Source of the DNA: Bacillus sp. V3B
GTDB taxonomy: Bacteria > Bacillota > Bacilli > Bacillales > Cytobacillaceae
Direction of reading: 5' to 3'
DNA length: 64,000 bases
NCBI RefSeq assembly: GCF_024494465.1
Contig: NZ_JAETXM010000001.1
Coordinates: 620,001-684,000 of the forward strand
Shown: positions 26,819 to 36,793 of the stretch, piece by piece
Position numbering within the stretch: position 1 is the stretch's first letter
How the letters are laid out: the number at the start of each line of letters is the position of its first letter
Translations under genes and position numbers: made by a program
The notes under the pieces: model-generated
Seen by the model: only the letters and a program-made list of their open reading frames with translations
The model's database searches: none
Told to the model about the DNA's origin: nothing

Positions 26819-27919
26819 ATGAATATTGTAGTAAGTGGAGGCGGGACTGGTGGTCATATTTATCCAGCTCTTGCTCTTATTCGTGAAATAAAAAAAGAAA
26901 CAAAAGATGTGAATTTTTTATACATCGGTACAGAAAAAGGACTTGAAAGCAAGCTTGTCACAAGAGAAAATATTCCATTCAAATCGATACATATTACAGG
27001 TTTTAAAAGAAGTATCTCCCTTGAAAATGTAAAAACGATTATGCGTTTTTTTAAAGGAGTAAGAGAGAGTAAAAGAATGTTAAAAGAGTTTAAAGCAGAT
27101 GTTGTCATAGGAACAGGAGGCTATGTATGTGGTCCTGTTGTTTATGCTGCTGCAAAGCTTGGAATTCCGACTATCATACATGAGCAAAACAGTGTACCTG
27201 GTTTGACGAATAAGTTTTTAAGTCGTTATGTAGATCGAATTGCTATTTGTTTTGAGGAGGCAAAGGCTTTTTTTCCGGATCATAAGGTTGTGTTGACAGG
27301 AAATCCGCGTGCTTCTGAAGTATTACATCAAGATAGGATAAAAGGGAGAATATCGACCGGTTTAAGTGTAGGGGAGCCAGTTGTGTTAATTGTTGGTGGA
27401 AGCCGAGGTGCAAGGCCAATCAACGAGGCTGTTTTAAAATCTCTAGTGCAACTTGGAGGAAAACCGTATCAAGTGCTGTATATAACAGGTGATGTTCATT
27501 ATGATGAGGTGAAAAAGGAAGTAGAACTAATTGGAAATCCGAAAAATGTTGTAATTAAACCCTTTATTCATAATATGCCTGAAGTCCTTGCTGGTACGGA
27601 CTTGACGGTTGCGCGAGCTGGTGCAACCACATTAGCTGAACTAACGTCACTTGGTATTCCAAGTATCCTTATTCCAAGTCCATATGTTACCAATAACCAC
27701 CAAGAGAAAAATGCACGTGCACTTAGCGATCATCATGCTGCAAAATTATTACTTGAAAAGGATTTAAATAGCCAGAAATTAGTGGAAGAAATTGATCGTA
27801 TCCTATTGGATGAACAGAAGCTAAATGAAATGAAAAAAGCATCTAAACAACTAGGGGTACCAGATGCTGTAAAAAGGCTCTATCAATTAATGAAAGAGCT
27901 TGTTGATGGGAAGAAGTAG
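26819..27919 (+). CDS. murG: UDP-GlcNAc:lipid I GlcNAc transferase MurG
   Basis: 366-residue GT28 glycosyltransferase that converts lipid I to lipid II on the inner membrane face. N-terminal [42 protein letters not shown]-terminal [24 protein letters not shown] and [13 protein letters not shown]. The ATG at 26819 follows GAGGTG. It starts a new transcript after the spoVE terminator and leads into murB. Confidence 0.96.
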   Translation: MNIVVSGGGTGGHIYPALALIREIKKETKDVNFLYIGTEKGLESKLVTRENIPFKSIHITGFKRSISLENVKTIMRFFKGVRESKRMLKEFKADVVIGTGGYVCGPVVYAAAKLGIPTIIHEQNSVPGLTNKFLSRYVDRIAICFEEAKAFFPDHKVVLTGNPRASEVLHQDRIKGRISTGLSVGEPVVLIVGGSRGARPINEAVLKSLVQLGGKPYQVLYITGDVHYDEVKKEVELIGNPKNVVIKPFIHNMPEVLAGTDLTVARAGATTLAELTSLGIPSILIPSPYVTNNHQEKNARALSDHHAAKLLLEKDLNSQKLVEEIDRILLDEQKLNEMKKASKQLGVPDAVKRLYQLMKELVDGKK

Positions 27920-27972
27920 CCCCAAGATTACTTTTGCATATACTACGGTAACCTATTTTTCAGGAGGGTTTT

Positions 27973-28893
27973 ATGAATAATCAACTGAATGAGTTAATGA
28001 ATGAGTTGACAGAATGGAATGTTGGAGTCGTTAAAAAGCATGAATTGCTAGCCAATCATACGACTATTAAAATAGGGGGGCCTGCTGATTTATTTGTAGA
28101 ACCCAACTCCATTGCTAATTTAGAAAAAACATTAGAATTAATTAGCAAATATAAAGTTAGTTGGAGAGCAATCGGTAGGGGCTCTAATTTACTTGTATCG
28201 GATAATGGGATTGAAGGAGTTGTGATTAAACTCGGCAACGGTTTAAATCATATGGAACTGGAGGGAGCCTTATTAACAGTGGGGGCAGGTTTTTCTCTTG
28301 TTGCCCTGGCTGTTCAAATAAGTCGAAAAGGGCTATCTGGACTTGAGTTTGCCAGCGGGATACCGGGTTCAGTAGGTGGTGCTGTATATATGAATGCAGG
28401 AGCACATGGATCAGATATTTCAAAGATTCTTACAGAAGCTCATATTCTTTTTGAAGATGGTTCTTTGCAGTGGTTAACAAACGAGGAAATGGAATTTTCC
28501 TATCGTACTTCTGTGTTGCAACAAAAAAGTCCTGGAATTGTTGTAGAAGCGAAGTTTCAATTAGAAGAAGGAGAAAAAGAAAAAATCGTAAGTGTAATGC
28601 AAAAAAATAAAGATTACCGAAAAGAGACACAACCTTGGGATTTACCTTGTGCGGGGAGTATTTTTAGGAACCCACTGCCAAATTACGCGGGGAAATTAGT
28701 TGAAGAAGCAGGATTAAAAGGTTATCAAATAGGTGGGGCAAAAATTTCTGATATGCATGGGAATTTCATCATTAATGCAGGAAATGCCCAGGCGTATGAG
28801 GTTCTCCAATTAATCGATCATGTAAAAAGAACTATTTTTAAGCTGAATAAAGTAGAAATGGAAACTGAAGTAGAAATAATAGGTCGAAAGTAA
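27973..28893 (+). CDS. murB: UDP-N-acetylenolpyruvoylglucosamine reductase MurB
   Basis: 306-residue type II MurB. FAD-binding domain with [12 protein letters not shown] and [39 protein letters not shown]; catalytic region AGSIFRNP (Ser of the proton donor) and a C-terminal Glu-rich end. It reduces the enolpyruvyl group to MurNAc with NADPH. The ATG at 27973 follows AGGAGGG. Confidence 0.96.
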   Translation: MNNQLNELMNELTEWNVGVVKKHELLANHTTIKIGGPADLFVEPNSIANLEKTLELISKYKVSWRAIGRGSNLLVSDNGIEGVVIKLGNGLNHMELEGALLTVGAGFSLVALAVQISRKGLSGLEFASGIPGSVGGAVYMNAGAHGSDISKILTEAHILFEDGSLQWLTNEEMEFSYRTSVLQQKSPGIVVEAKFQLEEGEKEKIVSVMQKNKDYRKETQPWDLPCAGSIFRNPLPNYAGKLVEEAGLKGYQIGGAKISDMHGNFIINAGNAQAYEVLQLIDHVKRTIFKLNKVEMETEVEIIGRK

Positions 28894-28975
28894 CGTAAAA
28901 CAACCAACGCAATTCCCAGTTATTGTGTTATAATTACTCATTGATAAGTATATATCAAATACAAAAAATAACCAT

Positions 28976-29006
28976 AACGGCATGAACCCTCGTGCCGTTG
29001 TTTTTA
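28976..29006 (+). terminator. Terminator after murB
   Basis: Stem AACGGCAT (28976-28983) with GTGCCGTT (28992-28999), one T-G pair, 8-nt loop, followed by GTTTTTAA. Confidence 0.75.
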
Positions 29007-29039
29007 ATAAGAAAAACGGAAACGGTTCGCCCAGGGACG

Positions 29040-29163
29040 ACAGGCTTAAGACCTCGAGTCCCTAGCCATTGGAGCTGGATAAGTAAAAGCGGAAGTGCCT
29101 TATCCAGCCGCCTCATCGGCACAGCTTAAGACCTCGAGCGGCTAGGCACTGGAGTTGGACAAG
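29040..29163. repeat. CTCGAG-type interspersed repeat, tandem copies 3 and 4
   Basis: Two direct copies 80 bp apart: 29040-29083 and 29121-29163, both reading GCTTAAGACCTCGAG, then CTAGxCAxTGGAGxTGGAxAAG. They are the reverse complement of the element at 3403-3444. Between them CTGGATAAG (29075) and CTTATCCAG (29099) form a 9-bp hairpin with a 15-nt loop. They occupy most of the 325-bp murB-divIB gap. Confidence 0.8.
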
Positions 29164-29218
29164 CAGTAGTGGAGAGTGTTTTCTCTGATAAAGGGACATT
29201 CAAAGTGAGGTGATTAGA

Positions 29219-30016
29219 ATGGGAAGTGGGAAGGTTAATGTTGTCTCTATTGAAGACCGAATACCTAAATTAAAACAACAGCGAAGAAAAAAGGCCAATC
29301 GTAGACTTATCTTTTTACTGCTACTATTTTTTATTCTAATTGCTTTTATTTTATATTTTCAGTCGCCATTAAGTCATGTCAAAAAGATCGCGATTTCAGG
29401 AAATCAAGTGCATTCAGAAGAAGAAATTATTTCTATTACCGGTATAACGAGTGATACGAATATATGGAAAGTTAAGAAACAAGAAATTGAAGCTAAGTTA
29501 AAAGAGCTACCTGAAATGAAGAAGGCAGAAGTCAAGATTCGAATGCCGAATACCATTGCTATTAAGATTCAGGAATTCAAACGAATTTCATATATTGCTG
29601 ATGGAAAAAGCTTCTTACCTGTCTTGGATAATGGAAAAATTCTTAAAGAAAAAACAACAACCGATCTTCCATTAAATGCTCCCATATTATTTTCTTTTAC
29701 TGAAAACAATGTATTAGAGGAAATGATTAAAAGCTTAGAACAATTGCCTGTAGGAGTACTTAACTCTATTTCTGAAATTCATTATGATCCAAAAGAGACA
29801 GATGCGTATCATATTTTGGCTTTTATGAATGATGGAAACGAAGTGAGTGCGACGATTAGAACTTTTGCGGAAAAGATGTCCCATTATCCTTCTATCATAA
29901 GTCAGCTTGATCCAAACCAAAAAGGTGTGATTAATTTAGAGGTTGGTTCATTCTTTAGAGCTTATGAATTGGAGGGAGTTAAACTGGATGAAACGGAAGA
30001 AGAACTTGAAAGGTAA
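29219..30016 (+). CDS. divIB: Cell division protein DivIB (FtsQ)
   Basis: 265 residues: a basic cytoplasmic N-terminus, one membrane span (about 35-53), an extracellular POTRA domain (SHVKKIAISGNQVHSEEEII, about 57-125) and a beta domain ending in HYPSIISQLDPNQKGVINLEVG. It stabilises FtsL/DivIC at the division site. The ATG at 29219 lies 8 nt after GTGAGG; the upstream GTG at 29210 overlaps that site. The 3' end overlaps ylxW by 29 bp. Confidence 0.92.
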   Translation: MGSGKVNVVSIEDRIPKLKQQRRKKANRRLIFLLLLFFILIAFILYFQSPLSHVKKIAISGNQVHSEEEIISITGITSDTNIWKVKKQEIEAKLKELPEMKKAEVKIRMPNTIAIKIQEFKRISYIADGKSFLPVLDNGKILKEKTTTDLPLNAPILFSFTENNVLEEMIKSLEQLPVGVLNSISEIHYDPKETDAYHILAFMNDGNEVSATIRTFAEKMSHYPSIISQLDPNQKGVINLEVGSFFRAYELEGVKLDETEEELER

Positions 30017-30695
30017 ATATGTGATCATAACGGTCGTTTGTCTCGTTTTTGGTTATATGATTGCTTTTTCTTACCATGTAACTGAAAGTCAGACAAGCCG
30101 AACGAAAATGACCAGTAGTCAATTTGAGCGTGATATGGAGTTGCGAGATGAATTAATTGCACAGGAAGAAAAAAATCGTATTTTACAGAAGGATCTCGAT
30201 CAAAAGCAACAACAAGTGTTAGAAATTGAAAAAGAACTATCAAATGAAGCTCAAGTTTACTTTAACCTTGCCGAAGATGCGGAAAAGTACCGGATGTATC
30301 TTGGTAAGGTGAAGGTAAAAGGAAAGGGCGTGCAAGTGACACTTGCAGATAGTGATTATAATCCAGGTGAGCAAAATGTAAATCAATATATTGTCCATGA
30401 ACATCATATTTTTAATGTCATAAATGAACTATACATATCAGGTGCGAGTGCAATAGCGATAAATGGGCAAAGACTATCGCATGATTCGTATATTTTATGT
30501 AGTGGTCCAGTTATCGAAGTGGATGGTCATCAGCATCCTGCACCATTTGTAATCACGGCCATTGGAGATGCAGATACGATGGCCGCATCATTAAATTTAA
30601 AGGGTGGCGTTAAAGATATACTAGTCAATGAAAATGTACAATTCACATTAGAAAGAAAAGAAGAAATTGTCATGAATTCAATATTGAACGGTTGA
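29988..30695 (+). CDS. ylxW: DUF881 membrane-anchored protein YlxW
   Basis: 235 residues: one N-terminal membrane anchor (about 9-28), a coiled coil (40-85) and an extracellular DUF881 domain with KVKGKGVQVTLADSDYN, QYIVHEHHIFNVINELYISGASAIAINGQR and GPVIEVDGH. Function unknown, although the family is always near divIB and ftsA. The ATG at 29988 follows GGAGGG inside the divIB coding end. YlxX next to it is a paralogue. Confidence 0.88.
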   Translation: MKRKKNLKGKYVIITVVCLVFGYMIAFSYHVTESQTSRTKMTSSQFERDMELRDELIAQEEKNRILQKDLDQKQQQVLEIEKELSNEAQVYFNLAEDAEKYRMYLGKVKVKGKGVQVTLADSDYNPGEQNVNQYIVHEHHIFNVINELYISGASAIAINGQRLSHDSYILCSGPVIEVDGHQHPAPFVITAIGDADTMAASLNLKGGVKDILVNENVQFTLERKEEIVMNSILNG

Positions 30696-30727
30696 TGGTT
30701 TCACTGAAAAAGTTAGGTGGATCGAAC

Positions 30728-31453
30728 ATGGGGAATAAAAAATATATAAGTATGGCTTTTATTACTTTAATCATAGGCTTTATGGTGGCTATTCAGTTTC
30801 AAACCGTTAAAGAACCAGTTGTTCGGGACACCCGTGATACTTGGCAGCTAAGGGAAGATCTAGTAAAGGAAAAAGAACTTCAGCTAAATTTAATTCGTGA
30901 AATTCGTTCGAATGAAGAAAAACTAGATAAATACAAAACAGAAAGAGTCCCAAGTAAAGAACAGATTCTAAAAGATACTTTGAACGAACTTAAAGTAGCA
31001 GCTGGCTTAACAGAAGTCGAAGGACCTGGGATCATAATAAGTATCGAACCTTCGTATGAAGAGTTATTGCTTGGAGAAATAGCTACTCCTATTTCTCCCT
31101 ATTTAATTCAAACACTCATCAATGAATTAAACCAATACGGTGCCGCGCATATTTCAATTGATGATCACCGTTTAATTAATACAACGGTGATTCGTGATAT
31201 AAATGGGGAAACGAAAGTAGATGGTTATCCTCTTAATCATTTACCGATCGTAGTAAAGGTGGCTGTTGACCATATGGATGAGGCACAGAATCTATATAAT
31301 CGTATGCAGGTTTCAAAATTAGCGGATGATTTTTTTATTGATAATTATCGATTATCCATATCAGAGCCTCAATTAAATGTAATGATCCCAGCATACAAGG
31401 ACACGATAAGAATCCGCTATATGGAGCTAGTAGGGGATGAAAAAGGAGGATAA
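30728..31453 (+). CDS. ylxX: DUF881 membrane-anchored protein YlxX
   Basis: 241 residues with the same plan as YlxW: a membrane anchor (about 6-25), a coiled coil (40-80) and a DUF881 domain (GPGIIISIEPSYEE, INELNQYGAAHISIDDHRLINTT, NHLPIVVKVA). Role unknown. The ATG at 30728 follows AGGTGG. The paralogue pair suggests an old tandem duplication shared across bacilli. Confidence 0.88.
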   Translation: MGNKKYISMAFITLIIGFMVAIQFQTVKEPVVRDTRDTWQLREDLVKEKELQLNLIREIRSNEEKLDKYKTERVPSKEQILKDTLNELKVAAGLTEVEGPGIIISIEPSYEELLLGEIATPISPYLIQTLINELNQYGAAHISIDDHRLINTTVIRDINGETKVDGYPLNHLPIVVKVAVDHMDEAQNLYNRMQVSKLADDFFIDNYRLSISEPQLNVMIPAYKDTIRIRYMELVGDEKGG

Positions 31454-31455
31454 AC

Positions 31456-31809
31456 ATGTGGCTCCCTATACTCGGGCTAATGATCGGGTTATTTCTCGGT
31501 TATTCAACTGAGATTAAAATCCCAGTTGAATATTCCAATTATTTATCAATTGCAGTACTTGCAGCACTAGATACATTATTTGGGGGCATTAGGGCTCACT
31601 TACAAAATATATACGATGAAAAAGTATTTGTATCGGGTTTCTTCTTTAATATTATTTTAGCTGCAAGTTTAGCTTTTCTAGGTGTCCATCTTGGTGTAGA
31701 CTTATATTTAGCAGCCGTTTTTGCCTTTGGTGTGAGACTTTTTCAAAATATTGCTGTTATTCGAAGGATTTTCCTTGAGAAATGGTCTACCAATAAGGAA
31801 AAAATGTAA
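31456..31809 (+). CDS. sbp: Small basic protein Sbp (DUF1290)
   Basis: 117 residues, with four predicted hydrophobic segments and a conserved AALDTLFGGIRAHLQNIYDEKVF motif near residues 34-58. The Sbp family is always in the divIB-ftsA interval; its function is unknown. It follows ylxX by 2 nt with AAAGGAGG at the ylxX end. Despite its name the predicted protein is mainly membranous. Confidence 0.9.
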   Translation: MWLPILGLMIGLFLGYSTEIKIPVEYSNYLSIAVLAALDTLFGGIRAHLQNIYDEKVFVSGFFFNIILAASLAFLGVHLGVDLYLAAVFAFGVRLFQNIAVIRRIFLEKWSTNKEKM

Positions 31810-32023
31810 AAAAATAATTTTAAAAAAAAGGGAATAATTTAGTTTTGACGAATAATTTTAAGATAAACGAAAAAATGTGACAAATCATTTGTTGATTAAA
31901 GTTAAAAAAATCACAAATAGTGAATACTGAGTAATGAAATTTATGTCGCATAAAAGTCAAAGATAATTATTGCTATTAGAGACTTGGTGTTCAAACAGTT
32001 ATTGTTAAGGGAGGTGCCATAGA

Positions 32024-33307
32024 ATGAACAGCAATGAAATATATGTTAGCCTTGACATCGGTACATCCAGTGTGAAAGTAATCATAGGAGAAATGGTCAA
32101 TGACGCATTAAATATTATCGGAGTGGGTAATGTACCCTCTGAAGGATTACGAAAAGGTTCAATTGTTGATATAGATGAAACCGTTCATTCTATTAGGAGA
32201 GCAATAGAACAGGCTGAAAGAATGATAGGGATGGACATCCGACAAGTAATTGTCGGAATAACAGGAAATCATATTATGCTACAGCCTTCACACGGAGTGG
32301 TTGCCGTTTCAAGTGAAAATAGAGAAATTACTGATGAGGATATAGCCAGGGTAATAGAGGCAGGACAAGTTGTTTCTGTTCCTCCAGAAAGAGAAATTAT
32401 TGATGTCATACCAAAACAATTTATTGTTGATGGACTTGATGAGATTCATGACCCACGCGGAATGATTGGTGTTCGGCTTGAAATGGAAGGTACGATTATT
32501 ACAGGCTCAAAGACAATTCTACATAATATATTGCGCTGTGTGGAAAAAGCAGGTTTGGACATATTAGATATAACATTACAACCGCTTGCTGCAGGATCAT
32601 TTGCTCTTTCTAAGGATGAAAAAAATCTCGGTGTTGCTCTTATCGATATTGGTGGAGGTTCGACTACGATCGCTTTATTTGATGAAGATGGATTACGAGC
32701 AACATCAGTTCTTCCTGTCGGTGGAGAGCATATTACAAAAGATATTTCAATTGGGCTTCGGACATCGTCCGGAGAGGCAGAAAAAATAAAAGTAAAATAT
32801 GGATATGCATTTTATGATCATGCTTCTGAAGATGTAGTATTTAACATGCCAATCATTGGCAGTGATCAACAACAACAATTTAATCAAGTAGAAATTAGTG
32901 ATATTATTGAGGCTAGAATGGAAGAAATCTTTGAGTTAATTCTAGCTGAAATTCATCGTTTAGGAGTAAATGATGTACCTGGTGGTTTTGTATTAACTGG
33001 AGGAGTGGCTAATACACCAGGAATTCTAGAACTTGCTCAGGTTGTATTCCAAAATCGCGTTCGAATTGCTATTCCAGATTATATCGGGGTAAGAGAACCA
33101 CAGTATACAACAGCTGTTGGCTTGATCAAGTTTGCTTATAAGAATGCAAAGATTCAAGGAAGACAGATGCATACGCCTGCTGTTAACCATGAAGTAAAAG
33201 AAAAGCGAACGGTTAAACAAACACAAGTAAAACCCAAGCCGGAAAAACAATCTGAAGAAAAAGTGACATCAAAGGTCAAAAAGTTTTTTGGTTACTTTTT
33301 TGAATAA
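32024..33307 (+). CDS. ftsA: Cell division protein FtsA
   Basis: 427-residue actin-like ATPase. Phosphate-1 loop [14 protein letters not shown] at the N-terminus; phosphate-2 region [17 protein letters not shown] (about 206-222); [13 protein letters not shown] adenosine motif; and a C-terminal amphipathic tail [10 protein letters not shown] that anchors it to the membrane. It tethers FtsZ at midcell. The ATG at 32024 follows GGGAGGTG. The 214-bp leader is very AT-rich; a TTGACG at 31845 lacks a matching -10 box. Confidence 0.95.
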   Translation: MNSNEIYVSLDIGTSSVKVIIGEMVNDALNIIGVGNVPSEGLRKGSIVDIDETVHSIRRAIEQAERMIGMDIRQVIVGITGNHIMLQPSHGVVAVSSENREITDEDIARVIEAGQVVSVPPEREIIDVIPKQFIVDGLDEIHDPRGMIGVRLEMEGTIITGSKTILHNILRCVEKAGLDILDITLQPLAAGSFALSKDEKNLGVALIDIGGGSTTIALFDEDGLRATSVLPVGGEHITKDISIGLRTSSGEAEKIKVKYGYAFYDHASEDVVFNMPIIGSDQQQQFNQVEISDIIEARMEEIFELILAEIHRLGVNDVPGGFVLTGGVANTPGILELAQVVFQNRVRIAIPDYIGVREPQYTTAVGLIKFAYKNAKIQGRQMHTPAVNHEVKEKRTVKQTQVKPKPEKQSEEKVTSKVKKFFGYFFE

Positions 33308-33391
33308 TGAATGTGAAATAACAGACTGATATAATGTAGCGATCCGAGTATGCGGGCTAACAGGAATATCGACGAATTAGGAGGATTTGTC

Positions 33392-34543
33392 ATGCTGGAA
33401 TTTGAAACAAGTTTAGAAGCATTAGCGACAATAAAAGTTATTGGTGTTGGTGGCGGAGGAAATAACGCTGTCAACCGCATGATAGAGCACGGTGTACAAG
33501 GTGTTGAATTTATTGCTGTCAATACTGATGCACAGGCATTAAATCTTTCCAAAGCAGAAGTAAAAATGCAAATTGGCGGGAAATTAACAAGGGGACTCGG
33601 TGCTGGTGCCAATCCAGAAGTGGGAAAAAAAGCAGCAGAAGAGAGTAAAGAGGCAATTGAAGAGGCATTAAAAGGCGCCGACATGGTATTCGTTACGGCT
33701 GGAATGGGTGGTGGAACAGGGACAGGTGCTGCACCTGTTATCGCACAAATTGCAAGGGATCTTGGTGCCTTAACGGTAGGTGTTGTGACAAGACCATTTA
33801 CTTTTGAAGGTAGAAAAAGGGCTACTCAAGCAACCGGTGGGATTTCTTACATGAAGGAATCTGTTGATACCCTAATTGTGATTCCGAATGATCGTCTTCT
33901 TGAAATTGTTGATAAAAGCACACCGATGCTTGAGGCATTTAGGGAAGCGGATAATGTTCTTCGTCAAGGGGTGCAAGGGATTTCTGATTTAATCGCTGTT
34001 CCAGGATTAATTAACCTTGATTTTGCCGATGTAAAAACCATCATGTCGAATAAAGGTTCAGCGCTTATGGGAATCGGTGTGGCTACAGGTGAAAGTCGTG
34101 CAGCAGAAGCTGCGAAGAAAGCCATTTCGTCCCCGCTATTAGAAACTTCAATTGATGGGGCACAAGGTGTACTATTGAATATTACCGGTGGTTCAAATTT
34201 AAGTTTATACGAAGTACAAGAAGCAGCAGATATTGTTGCAAGTGCATCTGATCAAGAAGTAAATATGATCTTTGGTTCCGTTATCAATGATAATTTGAAA
34301 GATGAAATCGTTGTTACCGTTATTGCAACTGGATTTAGTGAAGACATTGCTCAACCAAAGCCAACAAGACCATCCTATGGACAACCGCAAAAGCCTATGT
34401 CTAGTGGAACGGGAACAGTTAAAAGAGAACCAAAAAGAGAAGAACCACCAGCAACAGAACAACCTAGAAACAATACACCGCAACAAGGAGAAGATATTCT
34501 TGATATTCCGACCTTCTTACGAAATAGAAATAGAAGAAGGTAA
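33392..34543 (+). CDS. ftsZ: Cell division protein FtsZ
   Basis: 383-residue tubulin-like GTPase that forms the Z ring. GTP loop GGGTGTG at residues 106-112; N-terminal [14 protein letters not shown]7 synergy loop NLDFADVKT; and a C-terminal linker rich in Pro, Gln and Glu ending in the conserved [13 protein letters not shown] peptide that binds FtsA, SepF and EzrA. The ATG at 33392 follows TAGGAGG; the ORF upstream of it is not part of the family. Confidence 0.98.
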   Translation: MLEFETSLEALATIKVIGVGGGGNNAVNRMIEHGVQGVEFIAVNTDAQALNLSKAEVKMQIGGKLTRGLGAGANPEVGKKAAEESKEAIEEALKGADMVFVTAGMGGGTGTGAAPVIAQIARDLGALTVGVVTRPFTFEGRKRATQATGGISYMKESVDTLIVIPNDRLLEIVDKSTPMLEAFREADNVLRQGVQGISDLIAVPGLINLDFADVKTIMSNKGSALMGIGVATGESRAAEAAKKAISSPLLETSIDGAQGVLLNITGGSNLSLYEVQEAADIVASASDQEVNMIFGSVINDNLKDEIVVTVIATGFSEDIAQPKPTRPSYGQPQKPMSSGTGTVKREPKREEPPATEQPRNNTPQQGEDILDIPTFLRNRNRRR

Positions 34544-34570
34544 ATCGGTGTTATAGATAGACTAAATAAT

Positions 34571-34606
34571 AAAAGGCATAGCCATTACACTGGCTATGCC
34601 TTTTAT
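34571..34606 (+). terminator. Terminator after ftsZ
   Basis: Perfect 14-bp stem (34571-34584 with 34591-34604) around TTACAC, ending in TTTTATT. The remaining 250 bp to the spoIIG promoter show no gene; the bpr-bpf pair found here in B. subtilis is absent. Confidence 0.92.
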
Positions 34607-34862
34607 TATTTATAAGGTTGTGTTTTTAAAGTAGTAATACCATTGTTTAAAAAGGTCATTTATCCCGTCTTAACAGGCAGTAAAATCCCTACTGATGGAA
34701 GTCTTCTTTATAAAAAATCATATAATGAATCTACTATTTATTACAAGTATACCGAATATGCCGAAAAATAGTATGTGAACAAGTTTATGGGTTTAGCAAG
34801 AAAAGAATAATGACAAAAAACGGTGGGAATAGTGGAAATTTCTGTTTTTTTATATCCAGAAA

Positions 34863-34896
34863 GTGACACACTTCAGCAACGAATGTACGGTATACT
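34863..34896 (+). promoter_or_regulatory. spoIIG-type promoter (sigma-A with 22-bp spacer, Spo0A-activated)
   Basis: GTGACA (34863-34868) and TATACT (34891-34896) are separated by 22 bp. This abnormal spacing is the known hallmark of B. subtilis spoIIG, where Spo0A~P repositions sigma-A RNA polymerase. A loose Spo0A-box match, TGACAAA, lies at 34811-34817; I found no perfect TGTCGAA box. Confidence 0.75.
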
Positions 34897-34933
34897 TTTT
34901 CGTAACAGATTAATAGATAAAGGAGGAAGCCAT

Positions 34934-35854
34934 TTGGCTGTTTATTTAGATATTATTTGGTTACTTAATTTTTTATTTGATAGCCTCCTTCTTTATTTAA
35001 CAGCCTTGGTCTTAAAAAGAGATTTTCGTTACTGGAGACTTTTCACAGGGGGACTTATTGGTTCTTTTATTATCTTATTATCTATCACACCTTTGAATGC
35101 CTATTCGGGGCATCCATTTGTAAAATTAATGTTTTCAGTCATCATGATACTGACTGTTTTTGGTTATAAGAGGTTTAAATATTTTATTAGTGGATTAATG
35201 ACTTTTTATTTGACTACATTTCTTGTCGGAGGCTCACTGATGGGCATTCATTACTTTATTCAGTTTGATATGAATCTCTCATCATCTGTTTTTTTAGCAA
35301 ATGTGAAAGGTTTTGGTGATCCAATCAGTTGGTTATTTGTTGTTCTTGGATTTCCGATAGCCTGGCACTTTTCAAAAAGGAATTTTGACCAGATTGATGT
35401 AGCGAAAATCCAATATAATCAACTTATTCGTCTCGAAATTAAACTGGGTGGAAAATCGTATCTCTTTAATGGGTTAGTTGATAGTGGTAATCAGTTATAT
35501 GATCCTATTTCCAAAATGCCTGTCATGTTTGTATCGATAAGTAAAATAGTAGAGGAGTTGCCAGAGGAAATAAGAAAAATCGCTATAGATGCAGAACAAG
35601 TAATTATGGGAAATCAATCAATCGCACTTGAATGGGAAAGTCGAATGCGAATTATCCCTTATAAGGTGATGGGGAAAGAGCACCAATTAATCATTGCTCT
35701 TAAACCTGAAGAAATTATCATCAACCAAGATGGAGAGGCCTTTATGGTTGAAAAAGGTCTTGTTTCCTTTACTATGCAGCAGTTGTCATCTGACGATACT
35801 TTCCAATGCATTGTCCACCCTAAAATGTTAACACGAAAAGTGGAGACAGCTTGA
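34934..35854 (+). CDS. spoIIGA: SpoIIGA, pro-sigma-E processing protease
   Basis: 306 residues. Five N-terminal membrane spans are followed by a cytoplasmic aspartic-protease-like domain with GLVDSGNQLYDP, where Asp183 fits the catalytic residue known from B. subtilis. It cleaves the propeptide of sigma-E after signalling from SpoIIR. The TTG at 34934 lies 6 nt after AAAGGAGGA and gives the family N-terminus (AVYLDIIWLLNF); the open frame before it is not conserved. First gene of the spoIIG operon. Confidence 0.94.
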   Translation: MAVYLDIIWLLNFLFDSLLLYLTALVLKRDFRYWRLFTGGLIGSFIILLSITPLNAYSGHPFVKLMFSVIMILTVFGYKRFKYFISGLMTFYLTTFLVGGSLMGIHYFIQFDMNLSSSVFLANVKGFGDPISWLFVVLGFPIAWHFSKRNFDQIDVAKIQYNQLIRLEIKLGGKSYLFNGLVDSGNQLYDPISKMPVMFVSISKIVEELPEEIRKIAIDAEQVIMGNQSIALEWESRMRIIPYKVMGKEHQLIIALKPEEIIINQDGEAFMVEKGLVSFTMQQLSSDDTFQCIVHPKMLTRKVETA

Positions 35855-35920
35855 TGAGGAATATAAATTAAAATATGAAGGACTATTTTTTAAAGTACAA
35901 TATTTGAAGGAGGAAAAACA

Positions 35921-36640
35921 ATGAAAAAATTTAGACTTCGCTTATCTTATTATTGGTACAAATTGTTAATTAAATTAGGCTTGAAAGCTGATGAAGTATT
36001 TTACATTGGCGGAAGCGAAGCCTTACCACCTCCTTTAAACAAAGAAGAAGAGGCCATGCTGATTGAAAAGTTACCAACAGGGGATAAAGCAGCACGATCT
36101 ATTTTAATTGAGCGTAATTTAAGATTAGTTGTTTACATTGCAAGAAAATTTGAAAATACAGGAATCAATATTGAGGATTTAATTAGCATAGGAACTATTG
36201 GTTTAATCAAAGCTGTCAACACATTCAATCCAGAAAAGAAAATCAAACTTGCTACATATGCATCCAGGTGTATTGAAAATGAAATTCTGATGTATTTGCG
36301 GCGGAATAATAAAATACGCTCCGAAGTATCGTTTGATGAACCGTTAAACATTGATTGGGATGGAAATGAATTACTTCTTTCTGATGTACTTGGGACAGAT
36401 GAAGATATTATCACAAAAGATCTAGAAGCAAGTGTTGATAAAAAGCTTTTGTTAAAAGCTCTTCATCAACTTTCTGATCGAGAAAAGCAAATCATGGAGC
36501 TCCGTTTTGGTCTTGGAACAGGAGATGAAAAAACACAAAAAGATGTTGCAGATATGCTAGGGATCTCACAGTCCTATATTTCTCGACTTGAAAAAAGAAT
36601 TATCAAAAGGTTGAAAAAGGAATTCAATAAAATGGTTTAA
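35921..36640 (+). CDS. sigE: RNA polymerase sigma-E precursor
   Basis: 239 residues. Amphipathic propeptide (residues 1-27, [23 protein letters not shown]), then region 2 ([33 protein letters not shown]) and region 4 ([41 protein letters not shown]). It is the early mother-cell sigma factor. The expected processing point is between residues 27 and 28; here it reads Phe-Tyr where B. subtilis has Tyr-Tyr. The ATG at 35921 follows GGAGGAAAAAC. Confidence 0.97.
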   Translation: MKKFRLRLSYYWYKLLIKLGLKADEVFYIGGSEALPPPLNKEEEAMLIEKLPTGDKAARSILIERNLRLVVYIARKFENTGINIEDLISIGTIGLIKAVNTFNPEKKIKLATYASRCIENEILMYLRRNNKIRSEVSFDEPLNIDWDGNELLLSDVLGTDEDIITKDLEASVDKKLLLKALHQLSDREKQIMELRFGLGTGDEKTQKDVADMLGISQSYISRLEKRIIKRLKKEFNKMV

Positions 36641-36728
36641 AATAATTTTTTAATCCGAGAAGTACGGTAAATCTCAAGATGATTGACGTTTTTTTCTTAT
36701 TTCGATTAATTCCTCCCTTTTCGCCCAT

Positions 36729-36757
36729 GCATATTTTTCCTTATGGGGGAGATACTG
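36729..36757 (+). promoter_or_regulatory. Sigma-F type promoter for sigG
   Basis: GCATA (36729-36733), 14-bp spacer and GGAGATACTG (36748-36757). The -10 element fits the sigma-F consensus GGNRANAHTR at every position and the -35 fits GYATA. It is placed for forespore-specific transcription of sigG, as in B. subtilis. Confidence 0.75.
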
Positions 36758-36793
36758 TTTTTGTACAGCAGCTCCTGTAAGGAGGGAAATGGA

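Noticed and set aside
29010-29030. cre-like GGAAACGGTTC before divIB
   Set aside because: Several mismatches to the CcpA consensus, and it adjoins the GC-rich repeat.
31845-31880. Promoter for ftsA (TTGACG at 31845)
   Set aside because: No -10 box at 16-18 bp; the leader is too AT-rich to judge other matches.
33292-33684. Long antisense open frame over the ftsA-ftsZ junction and ftsZ start
   Set aside because: It mirrors the FtsZ coding frame, has no ribosome binding site and resembles no family; likewise 60996-61475 and 62166-62474 opposite yloB.
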